Source: Rhynchosporium graminicola
Taxonomy: Eukaryota; Ascomycota; Leotiomycetes; Helotiales; Ploettnerulaceae
DNA: 64,000 nucleotides
Direction of reading: 5' to 3'
NCBI GenBank assembly: GCA_900074885.1
Contig: FJUW01000016.1
Location: 348,577 to 412,576 of the forward strand
Each line of letters begins with the position of its first letter. Position 1 is the first letter of the stretch. The position numbers and the translations under genes were made by a program. Shown piece after piece: positions 15,415-27,069 of this stretch. Below the pieces are notes generated by a model. That model worked only from the letters and a program-made list of their open reading frames with translations, was not told where the DNA came from and ran no database searches.

Positions 15415-17076
15415 TTACTTGGTCTCAATATGACTGTATGTAGTCTTCCCATCTTCACCATGTCCGATGATCTCGACCTCGTACTTCTCAAATTCTCTCG
15501 CCTTGAGCCCCTTGGAGAAGAGGACATCAAGCTCGGCGAAGGTACGGCCTTTGGTCTCTGGAAGACGGAACCAACTCCACATCCAGAGAACAACGATGAC
15601 GCCGGCGGTGAGGAAGCCAGTCTTGCCCTTCCAGTTACCCTCGTTAGGATTCAAGATGTATGGCCCGACGAAGTAGTTGACGAGGATGCACAACAGGTAA
15701 CTAATCCGACCTAGCGCCACAGATTTGGCGCGCAGCCGTGTCGACGACACCTCGCTGACAAGGATATAAGCGCATGGCCCAACACTGAGCTGGTAGCAGC
15801 AGTTCCACAGCAGGAAGATTGTAGACGACGCGAAGCCCACGGCTTTGTTCTGGGGGGCAAGCGCAATGAAACCGATGATGCTCATACACGTCCCCATGGC
15901 AGCCAGGCCCACGAGATATAGTCGCCGTCGCCCAAAGCGCGACACGACTGGGATTGAGATAAGATTGAACAGGAGATGGAGACCGCCTTGTCCGACACTC
16001 ATCTTGTACGAGTCTTTAGAACTCAGGCCGGCTTGCTGGAAGAAGTAGGTTGAATATGAGGCGATTACGAAGCCGCAGCCCAGTTGTGCGGCCCAGGCAA
16101 CACATGTAATCTCAGTACGCCAAAGATTATCGCCACGGAAGCAGTCGAGGTAGCCGACGCCCTCGTGGCAGTCTTTCTCAATCTGATTTGTCTCTATCAT
16201 TAATGAAACCGCGTTCCGGACCTGCTCCTCGGAGAGCCTATTTGTGAGGCGTTTTATGACTTTCTCGGCATCGGCGTGTCTGCCCTTGCGCACTAGCCAC
16301 CAAGGAGACTCGGGCGCGAAAAGGACAAGCGGTATAATGATAGCGGGGAATACCCATTGGATTGCGAAGGGGATTCGCCAGCCCCAGTTGGATGTGTTTT
16401 TGTTAAGCGTGAGGAGAACTGAGTACGACAAGAGCTGGCCGAAGCCCCAGCACATTACAACGAAGACCTCGAGAATGGGCCGTAGCACGACGGGACAGAC
16501 TTCGGACGCATAGATCGGAGCTGTCACGGCGAAGACACCCCACGAGGTTCCAGAAAGGACCTCTCCAGCGAAGATGATAGCGATGGATGAAGCGAAGAAG
16601 GAGATGGAAATGAAGGCCGACAGCAGCCCCAGCCAGAGGAGAATAGATTTCTTGTAGCCGAAGCGATCCGTAGTGATAGCGCCACAAAAGATGCCCACGA
16701 TGTTTCCGATAGCGCTGGAGCAGCCGAGGGCAAGCTGCCATTGAGCATCAATCTGGTAGCCAGACTTTGCGTTCTTGTAGTGTCCAAAGTTCTGCTTGAA
16801 TGACGGAAAGGCAGCTAGCGAGCCCAGGAGTGCTCCATCGTAGCCGTCCATGATGATCGTGAGGGAGATAGCCATGGACCAGAAACAGGACTTGGGGTAC
16901 TTCCTGAGAGCGTCGAATATAGTCATTTGGTGCTCATGTTCGATGGCGAGGCGAGCATCAGCTCCAGTAGCTATCCAGTCCGTGAGGTCGTCGTCCCTCT
17001 TCACGGTCGATGGTTCGACCTTGGGAACTGCTGCCACAGTTGGCGAAACACTCGTAACGAGTTCCTTCTCGTCCAT
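15415..17076 (-). CDS. MFS sugar transporter, alpha-glucoside permease-like
   Basis: A 553-residue, single-exon proton-coupled sugar transporter of the major facilitator superfamily, expected in the plasma membrane. The sugar-porter signatures are present: a first helix with MDGYDGALLGS, the loop motif TDRFGYKKS after helix 2, PESPWWLVRKGR before the large central loop, SRFGRRRLYLVG in the second half and the closing PETKGRTFAELDVLF. The long N-terminal cytoplasmic segment before helix 1 (about 60 residues) and overall length resemble fungal maltose/alpha-glucoside permeases, but substrate cannot be read from sequence. It is transcribed divergently from the GH67 alpha-glucuronidase across 3.2 kb, so an oligosaccharide released from xylan is a reasonable alternative substrate. 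The start is the only ATG preceding a complete N-terminus. Confidence 0.92.
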   Translation of the reverse strand: MDEKELVTSVSPTVAAVPKVEPSTVKRDDDLTDWIATGADARLAIEHEHQMTIFDALRKYPKSCFWSMAISLTIIMDGYDGALLGSLAAFPSFKQNFGHYKNAKSGYQIDAQWQLALGCSSAIGNIVGIFCGAITTDRFGYKKSILLWLGLLSAFISISFFASSIAIIFAGEVLSGTSWGVFAVTAPIYASEVCPVVLRPILEVFVVMCWGFGQLLSYSVLLTLNKNTSNWGWRIPFAIQWVFPAIIIPLVLFAPESPWWLVRKGRHADAEKVIKRLTNRLSEEQVRNAVSLMIETNQIEKDCHEGVGYLDCFRGDNLWRTEITCVAWAAQLGCGFVIASYSTYFFQQAGLSSKDSYKMSVGQGGLHLLFNLISIPVVSRFGRRRLYLVGLAAMGTCMSIIGFIALAPQNKAVGFASSTIFLLWNCCYQLSVGPCAYILVSEVSSTRLRAKSVALGRISYLLCILVNYFVGPYILNPNEGNWKGKTGFLTAGVIVVLWMWSWFRLPETKGRTFAELDVLFSKGLKAREFEKYEVEIIGHGEDGKTTYSHIETK

Positions 17077-18479
17077 TTTGGTTATGATACCAACTTATGG
17101 AAGTATTATGTAAAGGACTCTTCGCGTCCAGGCCACTAGATGAGAAGGTATTGACTGTGAAAGGGCGGATGGATTTTGAATCGCCAGGTGGACGAATTAA
17201 TGTGAGAATATATATACTTTTTACTGCAGACTAGGTAAAGACTCTTCCACTTCCTCTTCCCCCTACTGGTGCCAAAATCTGGGGACCCCACGCACGCGCA
17301 TACTGTCAACCACCTAGCTGCATTATCCCTAAAGTCTAAACTTATCACGAGCTGCTGTACTTGATTTCTCCAGAAGTCTAAACCTATCCACTATGGGTTT
17401 ACGAGGGGAAATACACCAGTGACTCCCTGCAAACCGCTGTGGACAGATTCGGACTTATGGAGAAACCGAGTATTGCCGTTGGAGAAACCCATGAGCATAC
17501 TTGGTATCGAAATTCGCTGCAGGGACCTTAACTCCTACGGGGGGTACTCGACATTACTCTAATCACTTTTATTACAAGTAATTTCTTGGGAATGAAATTG
17601 GAGAATTTAGGTACCAAGTTAATGGTTATGAGTTTATTTATCTATCCTACCTACTGACACTAAGTAAATTTATACCAGCCTGTACGGGGCCGAATGTTTC
17701 CCGTGCCTCGACTTTTATGAATTACTACTTTTCAGGCCCAAGGCTACCGGCTGTGTGGTGCCTTATGTAGAAGGATACGACTCTGTAACTACTAGATATA
17801 TTCGATATCTTAATAGAGTGTTAGGTATCTATGACTTGCTCAGCGGACGTTAGATACTGGAGAAGAGTAGATCTGTTATTAGATAAAAGTACCTCAAAGG
17901 AAGAAAGCGAGATACACTTGATCGACTAGACATGTACAATGAAAGGAGGTAAGAGCATGCTTTATAAGAATGAGAGATGTGTTCGAGTAAGGAAAGGGGA
18001 TTTGGATGAAGTGCTATTGCAAAGAGGAGGGAGACTAATTTAAATCAAGGAAGACTATGAGCTCCCTAGTAGAGAAATATATCCCTCATTTAACGGTTAT
18101 CCCACTTACGCGCCACACCATTCGATAGTATAGTGAGAATTACCTCAGTTGCTAGGTATAAGTCAGTACATATTCTACTTCGCGTATATCGTTTTTTGCA
18201 AAGCAGTATGGAAGCATGTCGGCTGAGGCATGCAAAATCGTGTTGTAGAAAAGTCGAGGCATGGGAAACATTCGGCCAGCCTGGACGCGTGTTTGTTTCA
18301 TGCAAGGTACTCGAGTAAGCTGTCATGACTGGCTATTTGCTGATCTCTTGAATCGCCAAGGTAGCCCTGCCGAGGAAGCTTGCATGTTCCCAATTACAAG
18401 GAGTCGGCATTACATCGGCTAAGTATACCTAGGGTTGCAAGACTTTATAGTAAATTGAGTTCGAGTTCTTGCAAATAGA

Positions 18480-18815
18480 CTTCCGGCATCTTCGCCTTCT
18501 TGTTCGCCCGAACTGCCTTACTCGTAGGAAGATGCTCTGTAGTTAGAATAAACAACCGATACCTGAAGTGTACTTGTAGCATATTCTCCTCTACCATCAG
18601 ACTGTTCATGATTTGACGATTTAGCATGTGTCGTTACAGGGGCTCGTGCTGATAGAGATGGGGAAGGGGTTTTAGCTAACCCAATACTCAAAAGAAGATC
18701 GGATCGATTCCCGGCATCTTCGTCCTAATGTCATCCCGAACTACCTTGCTGGCAAAGAAGAACGATTCGATTCCGGGATTTTCGCCCCAATGTCTGCCCG
18801 ACCTACCAGTGGATA
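18480..18815. repeat. three diverged copies of a ~45 bp unit
   Basis: Copies begin at about 18481, 18709 and 18771. Each reads roughly TTCC-GGCATCTTCG-CC, then TGT, CGCCCGAACT and CCTT, with scattered differences, many of them transitions. The second and third copies are nearly adjacent, and the first lies about 220 bp upstream. Nature unknown; possibly remains of a repeated element. Confidence 0.6.
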
Positions 18816-20047
18816 CTCAAGTGTGTCTGAACAACGCAGGAGGCAGTCACATGGGGATGTGGGGAAATTTGCTATGGCACATGAAAAGTGGAACTAATGT
18901 TTTGGAAACTTATCTCAAAAAAGCTATGTCGTAGCAGTATCGCAGTGTAGTGTAATTTTAATAAGTGATTGTCATCAAAGGCCATTGGCCCATACAGAAG
19001 CGATTTATTATCTAATAGCCTCGTGATACTCAAGCATAGACTTCCAAATATGATGGTAGATATTTGTAGTGCTATATTTCAGAAGAGTATTGATTTATGA
19101 TTAAGGTAATATCATTATGCACATTCAAAGTGATTAAAGCTATAAAAGTGTATTTGATCTAGTGTATTTAAGATTTCGTTGCATTTAAACAAACGAAACC
19201 CCACACTTGATTAAAAACTATTTCTTTTTAAATAATACGATGCTTGCAGAGGGAAGGAATTGCAAAGTGTGCGCTGTTCAGGTGTTTATGCATTAGATCC
19301 GTGTTGTAGTATGGATACCCCATCACCCCACACTGACGATTTGGCATATCCCCTTCACCCGTTTTAAACCTTAAAGACTGAACCGTTATAAGAGAGAAAT
19401 ATTTAAAGTATGATCAGAGGGACACCGCCTATCACAGTTCAGCTTTTAACGTTTAAACTGGGGGAGAATACTATTTATCCCTCCAACAAGAAATTGTCAA
19501 CATTCTTGCCGCCTTTGCGGCGGTAGGCACAAGTATGAAAGCTAGTCTCCCTCGAATCTTAAGAATTGATTGAAGGTCATGAGGCACCAAGGCACACTCG
19601 CACATTGGAAACAACCGTGTATCAGGCACTCATGCCACTTTAACTACCTGGATTTAAGCGAGTTTTCCACTCCTAGAAGCTACATATCACCTGTGAAGCT
19701 ACGAGTATTGAGATGATTAATAATTTCAGTTATATACAAGCTAGCTCCAACATAGCTATTCAGATTCGAGCGTACTTTTTTGATTTCCTTTTGTGGGTGG
19801 ATTCGTGTTGTAATCAGTCACTTTTTGAACCTCAAGTGTATTTCTTCAAGTTAATTAGTTAATAAATAAAAGCGGCATGCGTGTTGCTTTTGGTGCGACA
19901 TGTGTGTGTGCCTTGTGGCCTCAATCTTTCAATCGAGTCCCGATGTTGCATTGAAGGAATTTCCCCACGGAGGTTAGACATTTCGTGTTGAAAGTCAAAG
20001 TCAGATTTATGGAGCACGGGATCTGGCAGGCCTGAGAGGTTGTGAGA

Positions 20048-20053
20048 TTAGCC
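20048..20053 (-). promoter_or_regulatory. possible XlnR-type site GGCTAA
   Basis: The minus strand reads GGCTAA about 190 bases before the GH67 start codon. GGCTAA/GGCTAG is the core bound by the xylanolytic activator XlnR in Aspergillus. A CCCCAC motif at 19963-19968 fits the CreA carbon-repressor consensus. Both are short and may be chance matches. Confidence 0.3.
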
Positions 20054-20241
20054 TAAATCAATCGGTATGATAGTGCTCGAAGGCTTGACCTAACTACGTA
20101 AACTCAAAAGCTGAATCCTGTTGAGAGCAGCTATATACAAACAAGATTCTCAATGTTCTACAATACATCCTTCTCGTTCCCTACCCAAGTGGAGCAACTC
20201 ATCGAGCAGTCTTCTTATCACTTGATATCAGTTTTTCCATC

Positions 20242-22728
20242 ATGGCCAATATCGAGAGTGGTCTTGACGCGTGGTTGCGATATGCTCCACTCCCAAGTGA
20301 TGAGCGGAACAGCTTTAAGCATCCTGAGAACCTGATATGTCTCAGCGACTCCAAGACTAGCCCTATCCATACAGCTGGAAAGGAGCTTCAAGATGGTCTC
20401 AACCGAATTCTGGGTTCCCAAGTCAATGTTCTACCCGTTTCCGCCCTGAAAGAGACGGCATCGGCCTTCATTATCGGCACTGTGGAGTCCTACACCTCAG
20501 CCGGAGGTGATATTCAGAATATTCCAGAACTTAAGGAAGACGGTTTCTGGCTTAGCAATCAAGGCGATACTGTTGAGATTCTTGGATTCAACGAACGTGG
20601 TGCTCTCTACGGTACATTCGAGTATCTGTCAAAACTGGCACAGGGAACGCTCTCGACGGTAGCCTACGCAACCAATCCGAGTGCACCAATCCGTTGGGTG
20701 AATGAGTGGGATAATCTTGACGGGAGCATTGAGAGAGGATATGCTGGTCTATCATTTTTCTTCAGAGATGGAAAAGTTGTTCAGGATTTGACCCGTGCGA
20801 CTCAATACGCTCGTCTTTTGTCTTCAATTCGAATCAATGGGATCGTGGTGAATAACGTCAATTCGCATTGCAGTCTTCTCAACGATGAAAACATGAGTGG
20901 TCTCGGTCGAATTGCCGATGCGATGCGGCCATACGGCTTGAGGATTGGTGTCGCTCTGTTCTTTGACTCGCCCAAGGAGTTGGGTGGCCTGCCAACTTCT
21001 GATCCATTAGACCCTGCCGTGAGGCAGTGGTGGAACGACATTACCACGAAGCTCTACAAACATGTCCCCGATCTGCTTGGGTATACCATCAAGGCCAACT
21101 CTGAAGGCCAGCCAGGCCCACTCACGTATGGCCGCAGCCTGGCTGACGGAGCTAATATGTTTGCGAGGGCTCTCAAGCCTCACGGTGATGGTCTGGTCAT
21201 GTATAGAGCTTTTGTGTACAACCATCATCTAGATGAATCGAATATGAAGAACGATCGGGCAAACGCAGCAGTGGAGTTTTTCAAGCACTTGGATGCTGAA
21301 TTCGACGATAATGTGATCGTTCAGATCAAATTCGGACCTATCGATTTCCAGGTTCGCGAGCCGGTATCACCCTTACTGGCTAACCTACGGAAAACGAAGG
21401 CTGTGATTGAGTTCCAAGTCTGCCAGGAGTATATGGGTCAGCAATCCCATGTTGTGTACATGGCTCCCTTGTGGAAAACCATTCTCGACTTCGATCTTCG
21501 AATCGACGGAAAGCCGTCAGTGGTCCGTAATATCTTAACCGGCGAACGCTTGGGTTGGGATAGAACTGGCTATACCGCCGTTGTTAATGTAGGTAGCGAT
21601 AACACGTGGCTGGGGAATCATATGGCTATGTCAAACTTGTATGCTTACGGCAGGATGTGTTGGAACCCTCAAGACGACCCTGAGGACATAGTGCGAGACT
21701 GGACACGCTTGACATTCGGCTTGGACAAGACCGTCGTGGACACTATATCCAATATCTTGATGGCAACTTGGCCAGCATATGAGGGCTACAGTGGGAATCT
21801 CGGCATCCAAACTTTGTGCGACATTATTCACATCCACTACGGGCCTGGTCCTGGCTCTCACGACGGCAACGGATGGGGACAATGGACTCGTGCGGACTCA
21901 AAAGCCCTTGGTATGGACCGGACTGTGGCGACAGGTACTGGATTTGCTGGCCAGTACCCGCCGGAAGTTGCGGCGATGTATGAGCACATTGAAACCACTC
22001 CTGACGAACTTCTTCTCTGGTTTCACCACCTGCCTTACTCACACCGCCTGAAGTCCGGCAAGACCGTCATCCAGCACTTTTACGATGAGCACTACGATGG
22101 TTCTGCGACCGCGCAGACCTTCCCGACCCAGTGGGAGTCGCTGCGCGGCCTTGTTGACGACCACAGGCACAAGCAGCTTGAGCTCAATTTCAAATACCAA
22201 GCAGGCCATTCGCTAGTGTGGCGTGATGCCATCAACGGCTTCTACTTTGAAAAGTGTGGCATCCCGGATGAATTGGGCAGGGTTGGAAACTACAAGTATC
22301 GCATCGAGGCCGAAAGCATGGAGCTGGACGGGTATAAAATCGTGGATGTAACTCCGGCAGAGATGGCTTCAGCCGGGAAAGCAGTCATCACAGCTACAGA
22401 CAATGCGCCGGGAACAGTCAAGACTAAACTGGAGTATCCCTCTGGCACATACGATGTTGCTGTGAACTACTTTGACGTTATAGGGGGCAGATCGCAATTC
22501 AGGATTTTCATCAATGAGAGGCAGATTGGGGAATGGGTGGGAGATCTAGAAGACAAGCTTATGCACTGTTTCTCAAAGCTACTAGATGGACACTCCGCGA
22601 CGAGGATCACGTTTCCGGGAGTCAAAATTGAAAAGGGTGATCTGTTGAAGATAGTCGGCGTACCGGACGGCATCGAGCACGCGCCGCTAGATTACATCTC
22701 TATACTGCCCGAGGGTATAGTCGACTAG
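20242..22728 (+). CDS. aguA: GH67 alpha-glucuronidase, no visible signal peptide
   Basis: An 828-residue, single-exon enzyme that removes (4-O-methyl-)glucuronic acid from the non-reducing end of xylo-oligosaccharides, the last step of glucuronoxylan breakdown. The order and spacing of the family's catalytic acids are kept: E288 in IKANSEGQPGP, D368 in FGPIDFQVREP and E396 in FQVCQEYMGQ, matching E292, D365 and E393 of the Cellvibrio enzyme. The N-terminal domain (1-140), barrel (about 150-470) and helical C-terminal domain (GQWTRADSKALGMDRT onward) are complete. Length is typical, yet the protein starts MANIESGLDAWLRYAPLP, about where secreted fungal relatives begin after cleavage. No in-frame upstream ATG adds a hydrophobic leader. 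The ATG at 20242 has a strong context (catcATGGCC). It is therefore probably intracellular unless an upstream exon was missed. Confidence 0.95.
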   Translation: MANIESGLDAWLRYAPLPSDERNSFKHPENLICLSDSKTSPIHTAGKELQDGLNRILGSQVNVLPVSALKETASAFIIGTVESYTSAGGDIQNIPELKEDGFWLSNQGDTVEILGFNERGALYGTFEYLSKLAQGTLSTVAYATNPSAPIRWVNEWDNLDGSIERGYAGLSFFFRDGKVVQDLTRATQYARLLSSIRINGIVVNNVNSHCSLLNDENMSGLGRIADAMRPYGLRIGVALFFDSPKELGGLPTSDPLDPAVRQWWNDITTKLYKHVPDLLGYTIKANSEGQPGPLTYGRSLADGANMFARALKPHGDGLVMYRAFVYNHHLDESNMKNDRANAAVEFFKHLDAEFDDNVIVQIKFGPIDFQVREPVSPLLANLRKTKAVIEFQVCQEYMGQQSHVVYMAPLWKTILDFDLRIDGKPSVVRNILTGERLGWDRTGYTAVVNVGSDNTWLGNHMAMSNLYAYGRMCWNPQDDPEDIVRDWTRLTFGLDKTVVDTISNILMATWPAYEGYSGNLGIQTLCDIIHIHYGPGPGSHDGNGWGQWTRADSKALGMDRTVATGTGFAGQYPPEVAAMYEHIETTPDELLLWFHHLPYSHRLKSGKTVIQHFYDEHYDGSATAQTFPTQWESLRGLVDDHRHKQLELNFKYQAGHSLVWRDAINGFYFEKCGIPDELGRVGNYKYRIEAESMELDGYKIVDVTPAEMASAGKAVITATDNAPGTVKTKLEYPSGTYDVAVNYFDVIGGRSQFRIFINERQIGEWVGDLEDKLMHCFSKLLDGHSATRITFPGVKIEKGDLLKIVGVPDGIEHAPLDYISILPEGIVD

Positions 22729-25432
22729 ACTATAAGAATTACAAATGTCTTTCATCTGCTCTAATATTGCAACGATGGATAAACGTTATAATGCTTGTAC
22801 AGTCAAGTTGAATTTCTAAAATCCGAGTGCTCATTCAAAGTCTGAAGTGCACCGTCTACAATTTACACGAGCGAGTGAGACGGAACATTTTCAACCCTGA
22901 GTTCAGAGTCAAAGGCGCATTTTACATCGTTCAATTTATTCTATTTCAAGCCTCATTTCAGGAAGATCCTAGTCAGTCATTATCTCCTTTCGATTACTGA
23001 GATAAAATCGCGCCATTTATTTCTCGACTTCTGGTGCAGATTCAAGAGTTCCTAGTTGAATTAAAGTACTATTATATAGATCTTAACAAATTCTGTATAG
23101 CGTAATTTATTTAGACAAATACTTATCTATCAAACTATTCATACAAGGGGTGAATTTTGGTGGTATTTGGGGTAGAAGCCCAAACTTGAACCAGGTCACC
23201 GTAGACAGATGCTTTTCCATTGTAGGTGCCTGTGTGATCGCCTGTAGAGGGTACCAAACCAAGCAATCATGAATTTTTGCACGTAAGCTCAGTGTAATCC
23301 CGAGCCATTTCAGTTTTATATCCCCCAAAGTGACCTCAAGACATCCACAGGCTCACCAGAGATAGAGCTGAAACAGGAGTTAAAATGCAATATATCTGCT
23401 ACCGCGACCTTTGGCCAGTGCTGTCAGATTATTGGCGTTAGCAGTCAGGGGAGGCGTGGCCCAATAACCGCGCTTACATCTCAAGACTTGCAGACTGACT
23501 TCCGGAGCTACTAGTTAGAATAGGCGGTGTTTATCAACTATGTAGCGACACTTCCACCCGGTATTTAGGAACAAATCGACTGTGAAGTTGCTGGCCGAGC
23601 TAGTAGCCTAGACACGACGAGCTTCAGGCCTTGCGAATCCGCTGAATTAGGCAAAAGCCCATGTGTCAGCAATGGTGTTGATAAGACCGCTATTTTTCTT
23701 GACCGTTCCACACCGATCCAGTGTAAGACATGCTGATGTTGGCTTGCACAAGCGCAACCTGTGTTTTTGTGCCCGCGTCATTCCCTATCTAGGCCGTCCA
23801 GTTGCATAGAAGTCCAAGGTGTGAAACCACCGATTAAATCCGTCTATTCACTTTGCCATGTGTTGGCATGTCCCGTGTTCGAAGGTAAGTTCGCGGATGA
23901 GACGTAGCCGTGGTCACTGACCACGCTTAGGAGGATCCGGACCAGCTGGTAGAGCTATCATCATCGTCTCCTGCTATTTCCAGCTAGATCCATCACAGCT
24001 ATCTTCAAGTCTAAGCCCGAGTATTTAATCGTTTTAGCCAGAGCTCATATGAAGTCTGCTGTCTGTGCGCCGTCAGAAACTCCAATGGGTAGGTCAGAAA
24101 GGTAGCAGAAATTAGATCCGAATCACCTAACGAAATCACTGACTCTGGTTGTTATAGAAATAAGTAAGGCAAAATTGATCTGCCAGGAAGATGTTACTAC
24201 TCAGTCAAAACAAGAAATGAAGGCAGTAGTCATAGTTTATAATTACAGTATTTCGTAGAATACGGGGTTCTGTTCCATAAACTGGAAGTGGATTCCAGGA
24301 AATATAACTGATTATATGAGTAGGAGTCGTCAAGTCGGAATATTAGCACTGTAAAGCTTGGATTCGACCTTCTTTATCACTTACGTTTTGTTCGGTCTCA
24401 GAGGGCAATACCTAAGAGAGGTGTAACCTGTTCTCTAGAAGTCTAAGCACTCTACACATCTCCCCTTCTACTCAGATTCATCCATCCTCATCACACAATT
24501 CCTACATGAAATCAACATCTCCACCCGCGAATCAAGCCACCGAGACAGAAGATTCCATTACACATCCTACAGTATCCGTTCAGATCTCATGCGAATATTC
24601 GATGACTTTATCCTATCATATAACAGACAATCTCAGATAATCATGATCACAACCCGCATCCGGAAACCTTGGCGCGTTCGGCTTCGTCTTTCTTTGCAGT
24701 GGAAAGTTTTTTTCACACGTCTTTAATTTTTTTTTATTTTTCCTCGATATCATGCAGTGAGAAATATGTGATGACTTTGGTAATGTGATTTTTTTTCTTT
24801 CCTATTGGATACCTACCTACTTACCCAAGGTAGCTCTTTCTATGAGATTCTTATGTCCTTGAGGGTTTGGAATTGAATGCTTTACCTCTACAGAAGATGA
24901 ATTAGGCTAGCCCTCTGTCTTGAATGTGCTCGAGTGGTGGCATTCTGTCGACCACCTTATTTAGACTTGCCCTTGCTCCAGACACTACGCCACGGTTAGA
25001 TGCCATCGCACATTCAGTTGGAGGAAAGGCAACCTAGCCTGTCTTAGGAATGTCACAAGCAACGAGAGAGTGATTAGGTAGAAATTTCATCGATGAAGTT
25101 AATATAAAAACCACCCAATTAATTAATGCGGCAGAGACTGAGGCAACTGCTTCCTGTCTGCCATCCCTCCTGCCCGCCTTCATCGCTAGCTAGCGCATGT
25201 CCAGCACCACCGAGTTATATCTTCGCTGTGCTAGGAAGTCAAATAGATCAACGAGATTGAAAGAATCAACATGGCCATTGGGCCCGTATGTCCTCAAAAT
25301 ATTTTTCTTGCAATTTTCCCAAGGCCATCCTTGGCCTCGATTGAAATCAACTCCCATGCCAGTTAACCATCGCCTAATTTCTTTTTATAACAAATTCCCT
25401 CGCAGCTCGAACCCTAGGTAGATCTACCCAGA
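22729..25432. other. intergenic, nothing recognised
   Basis: Frames here stay under about 75 codons and have no motifs. A TACC run lies near 24811, and pyrimidine-rich T-tracts lie at 24705-24800. The region contains the 3' ends of two convergent genes. Confidence 0.55.
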
Positions 25433-27069
25433 TTAGTATTGATATTCTTTCTCCCACCTCTCCTTTCTCGGGTGCTTAATAACGGTATTCGGCGGATGAT
25501 CCTCTTTCGTAAACCGGCAACCAAAAGCAGTACAAACAGACTCCTTACTCCCGCTCGGAAATGAAACGCTCGGGCAGTGATGACCATAAATGCAATACTC
25601 CAACTCGCAATCTTGACCATTCAAACAAGGATTTAATCGGGTTAAGTAAGCAATGGCTTTGAGATCTTCGTCTGTGGCTTTATACTGGTGTTCGAAGCAG
25701 CACTCATCGCCTTTGGCGCAAGGGCCGCGGAGATAGTGGTTGTTGCATAACTTGTTGTTTGTGGTTCGGCGCTTGATTTTATCGAGAACGGCGGCGTTGA
25801 CTGTTATTGGCGGATCGAGACCTCGAGGAACTGGGTCCCAGGCCACTTTGGCTTTGGGAGATATAGGGGTGACCTTTTTGATCGGAGTAGTGGTTGTGCT
25901 TCCATTTTTGACGGAGACTGGAGAAGCTATTGGGATAGGAGGCGCAATTGATGTTACACCGGCCCAGGTTGAGGGGACTTCGTTGGTAGGTAAACGATCG
26001 ATAAGTTTTTCGGATCGGAAAATATCGTTAAGTGTAAGGATATGCAGACCGGTCGCGGACAATTCTCGGACGATAGGGGGGCCTTCGATGATTGTAATCC
26101 TGCTTCGGTCGTCTTTTGTAACTACTTCGTCGAGAAATGGTGCGTAACCAGCATCGTGAGATATGCCGAGAAGAATCTGTTTGCAATTATGGTTCCGAAG
26201 ATGCCATCGCATACATTCTGCAAAAGTCAGTCCTGGCCTGAAGATTGCCTGCAGGAATTTTTATACCTTTAATCTTTGAATCTGCCCTCTCTTTCCCATG
26301 TCCAACATCAATGAAGTCGAATGATGCTTTTCCTTGTGTAAACCCTAGTGTGAATTCCCTGAGATCGTCCGGATTATTCAGAGATCCATCTCGTCGCATA
26401 GCTTTGGAAAGTCCGCTAATATTTGCACACACTTTGGCCACAACTTCAATTTGATCCGTGAGATCATGGCAATTATCGAGAATTGTATTTCGTAAAAGAG
26501 TTGCTGCTTGCTTTCCACCTTCGATGCCCTGTCGAATAAGATCCTCATTGAACTGAGACACATTAGCAAACGCCTTGATGAAGCGAGAATGGTCCTGCTC
26601 ACAATCATGCCATCGCCATCTATTAGAACCATGATATATGGATTTCGATTCTGCGGAATTCAGCAAGCATCCGACCATTTCCGCAGATGCGCCGTACCCT
26701 CAAATTATCACAATCAAAGCTAACTTGTCCCATTCGTAGTGTTGCGTGACTCAGCTGCTGCTGCAAGTCTCTCCGCGAGCGCCTCGCATCATCCAAATCC
26801 AATTGCGCATTGGTCAATTCTTGGTTTAATCGTGTATTCTCTTCTCGGTATGTGCTCTCGACTTGTTCAGCGTAGAGCATGAGATCCTGCGAAGCAAAGT
26901 TACGAACAGTCCTCACTCTAGGCTGCTGCCAGGATATTATGCTTCAACCTACCTTAATAAGTTCATCACTGCTATCCTGGTGGTCTCGCAGGCTTCGATA
27001 TCGCTGCACGAAATTCAATATATTCGATGGTATCGGGGGCGATGGCGCCATGAGACTCGTTGAGGTCAT
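25433..27069 (-). CDS. coiled-coil, NYN-like and CCCH zinc-finger protein
   Basis: Five exons on the minus strand (27069-26953, 26886-26698, 26650-26603, 26552-26267, 26217-25433) give 474 residues; all splices are GT-AG and restore motifs. Residues about 40-100 form a coiled coil. Then comes VLIDGDGMIFNEDLIRQG (acids D113 and D115), FIDVGHGKERADSKIKE and ILLGISHDAGYAPFLDE, an order resembling NYN/PIN-type nuclease folds. After a low-complexity linker, the C-terminus has three Cys/His clusters: CNNHYLRGPCAKGDECCFEH, CLNGQDCELEYCIYGHHC and CTAFGCRFTKEDH, suggesting RNA binding. This architecture is seen in uncharacterised ascomycete proteins. Nuclease activity is an inference from motif order only. 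The first ATG follows no better upstream candidate. Confidence 0.85.

Larger units (their letters stand above)
17077..20241. other. divergent spacer between transporter and GH67 gene
   Basis: No gene is supported over 3.2 kb. About 17560-18060 is AT- and TA-rich with stops in all frames. A diverged three-copy repeat lies at 18480-18815. The last 300 bases before 20242 are the likely GH67 promoter. Confidence 0.5.

Noticed and set aside
18480..18815. CRISPR-like array
   Set aside because: Only three diverged copies with unequal spacing, in a eukaryotic genome; not a CRISPR.
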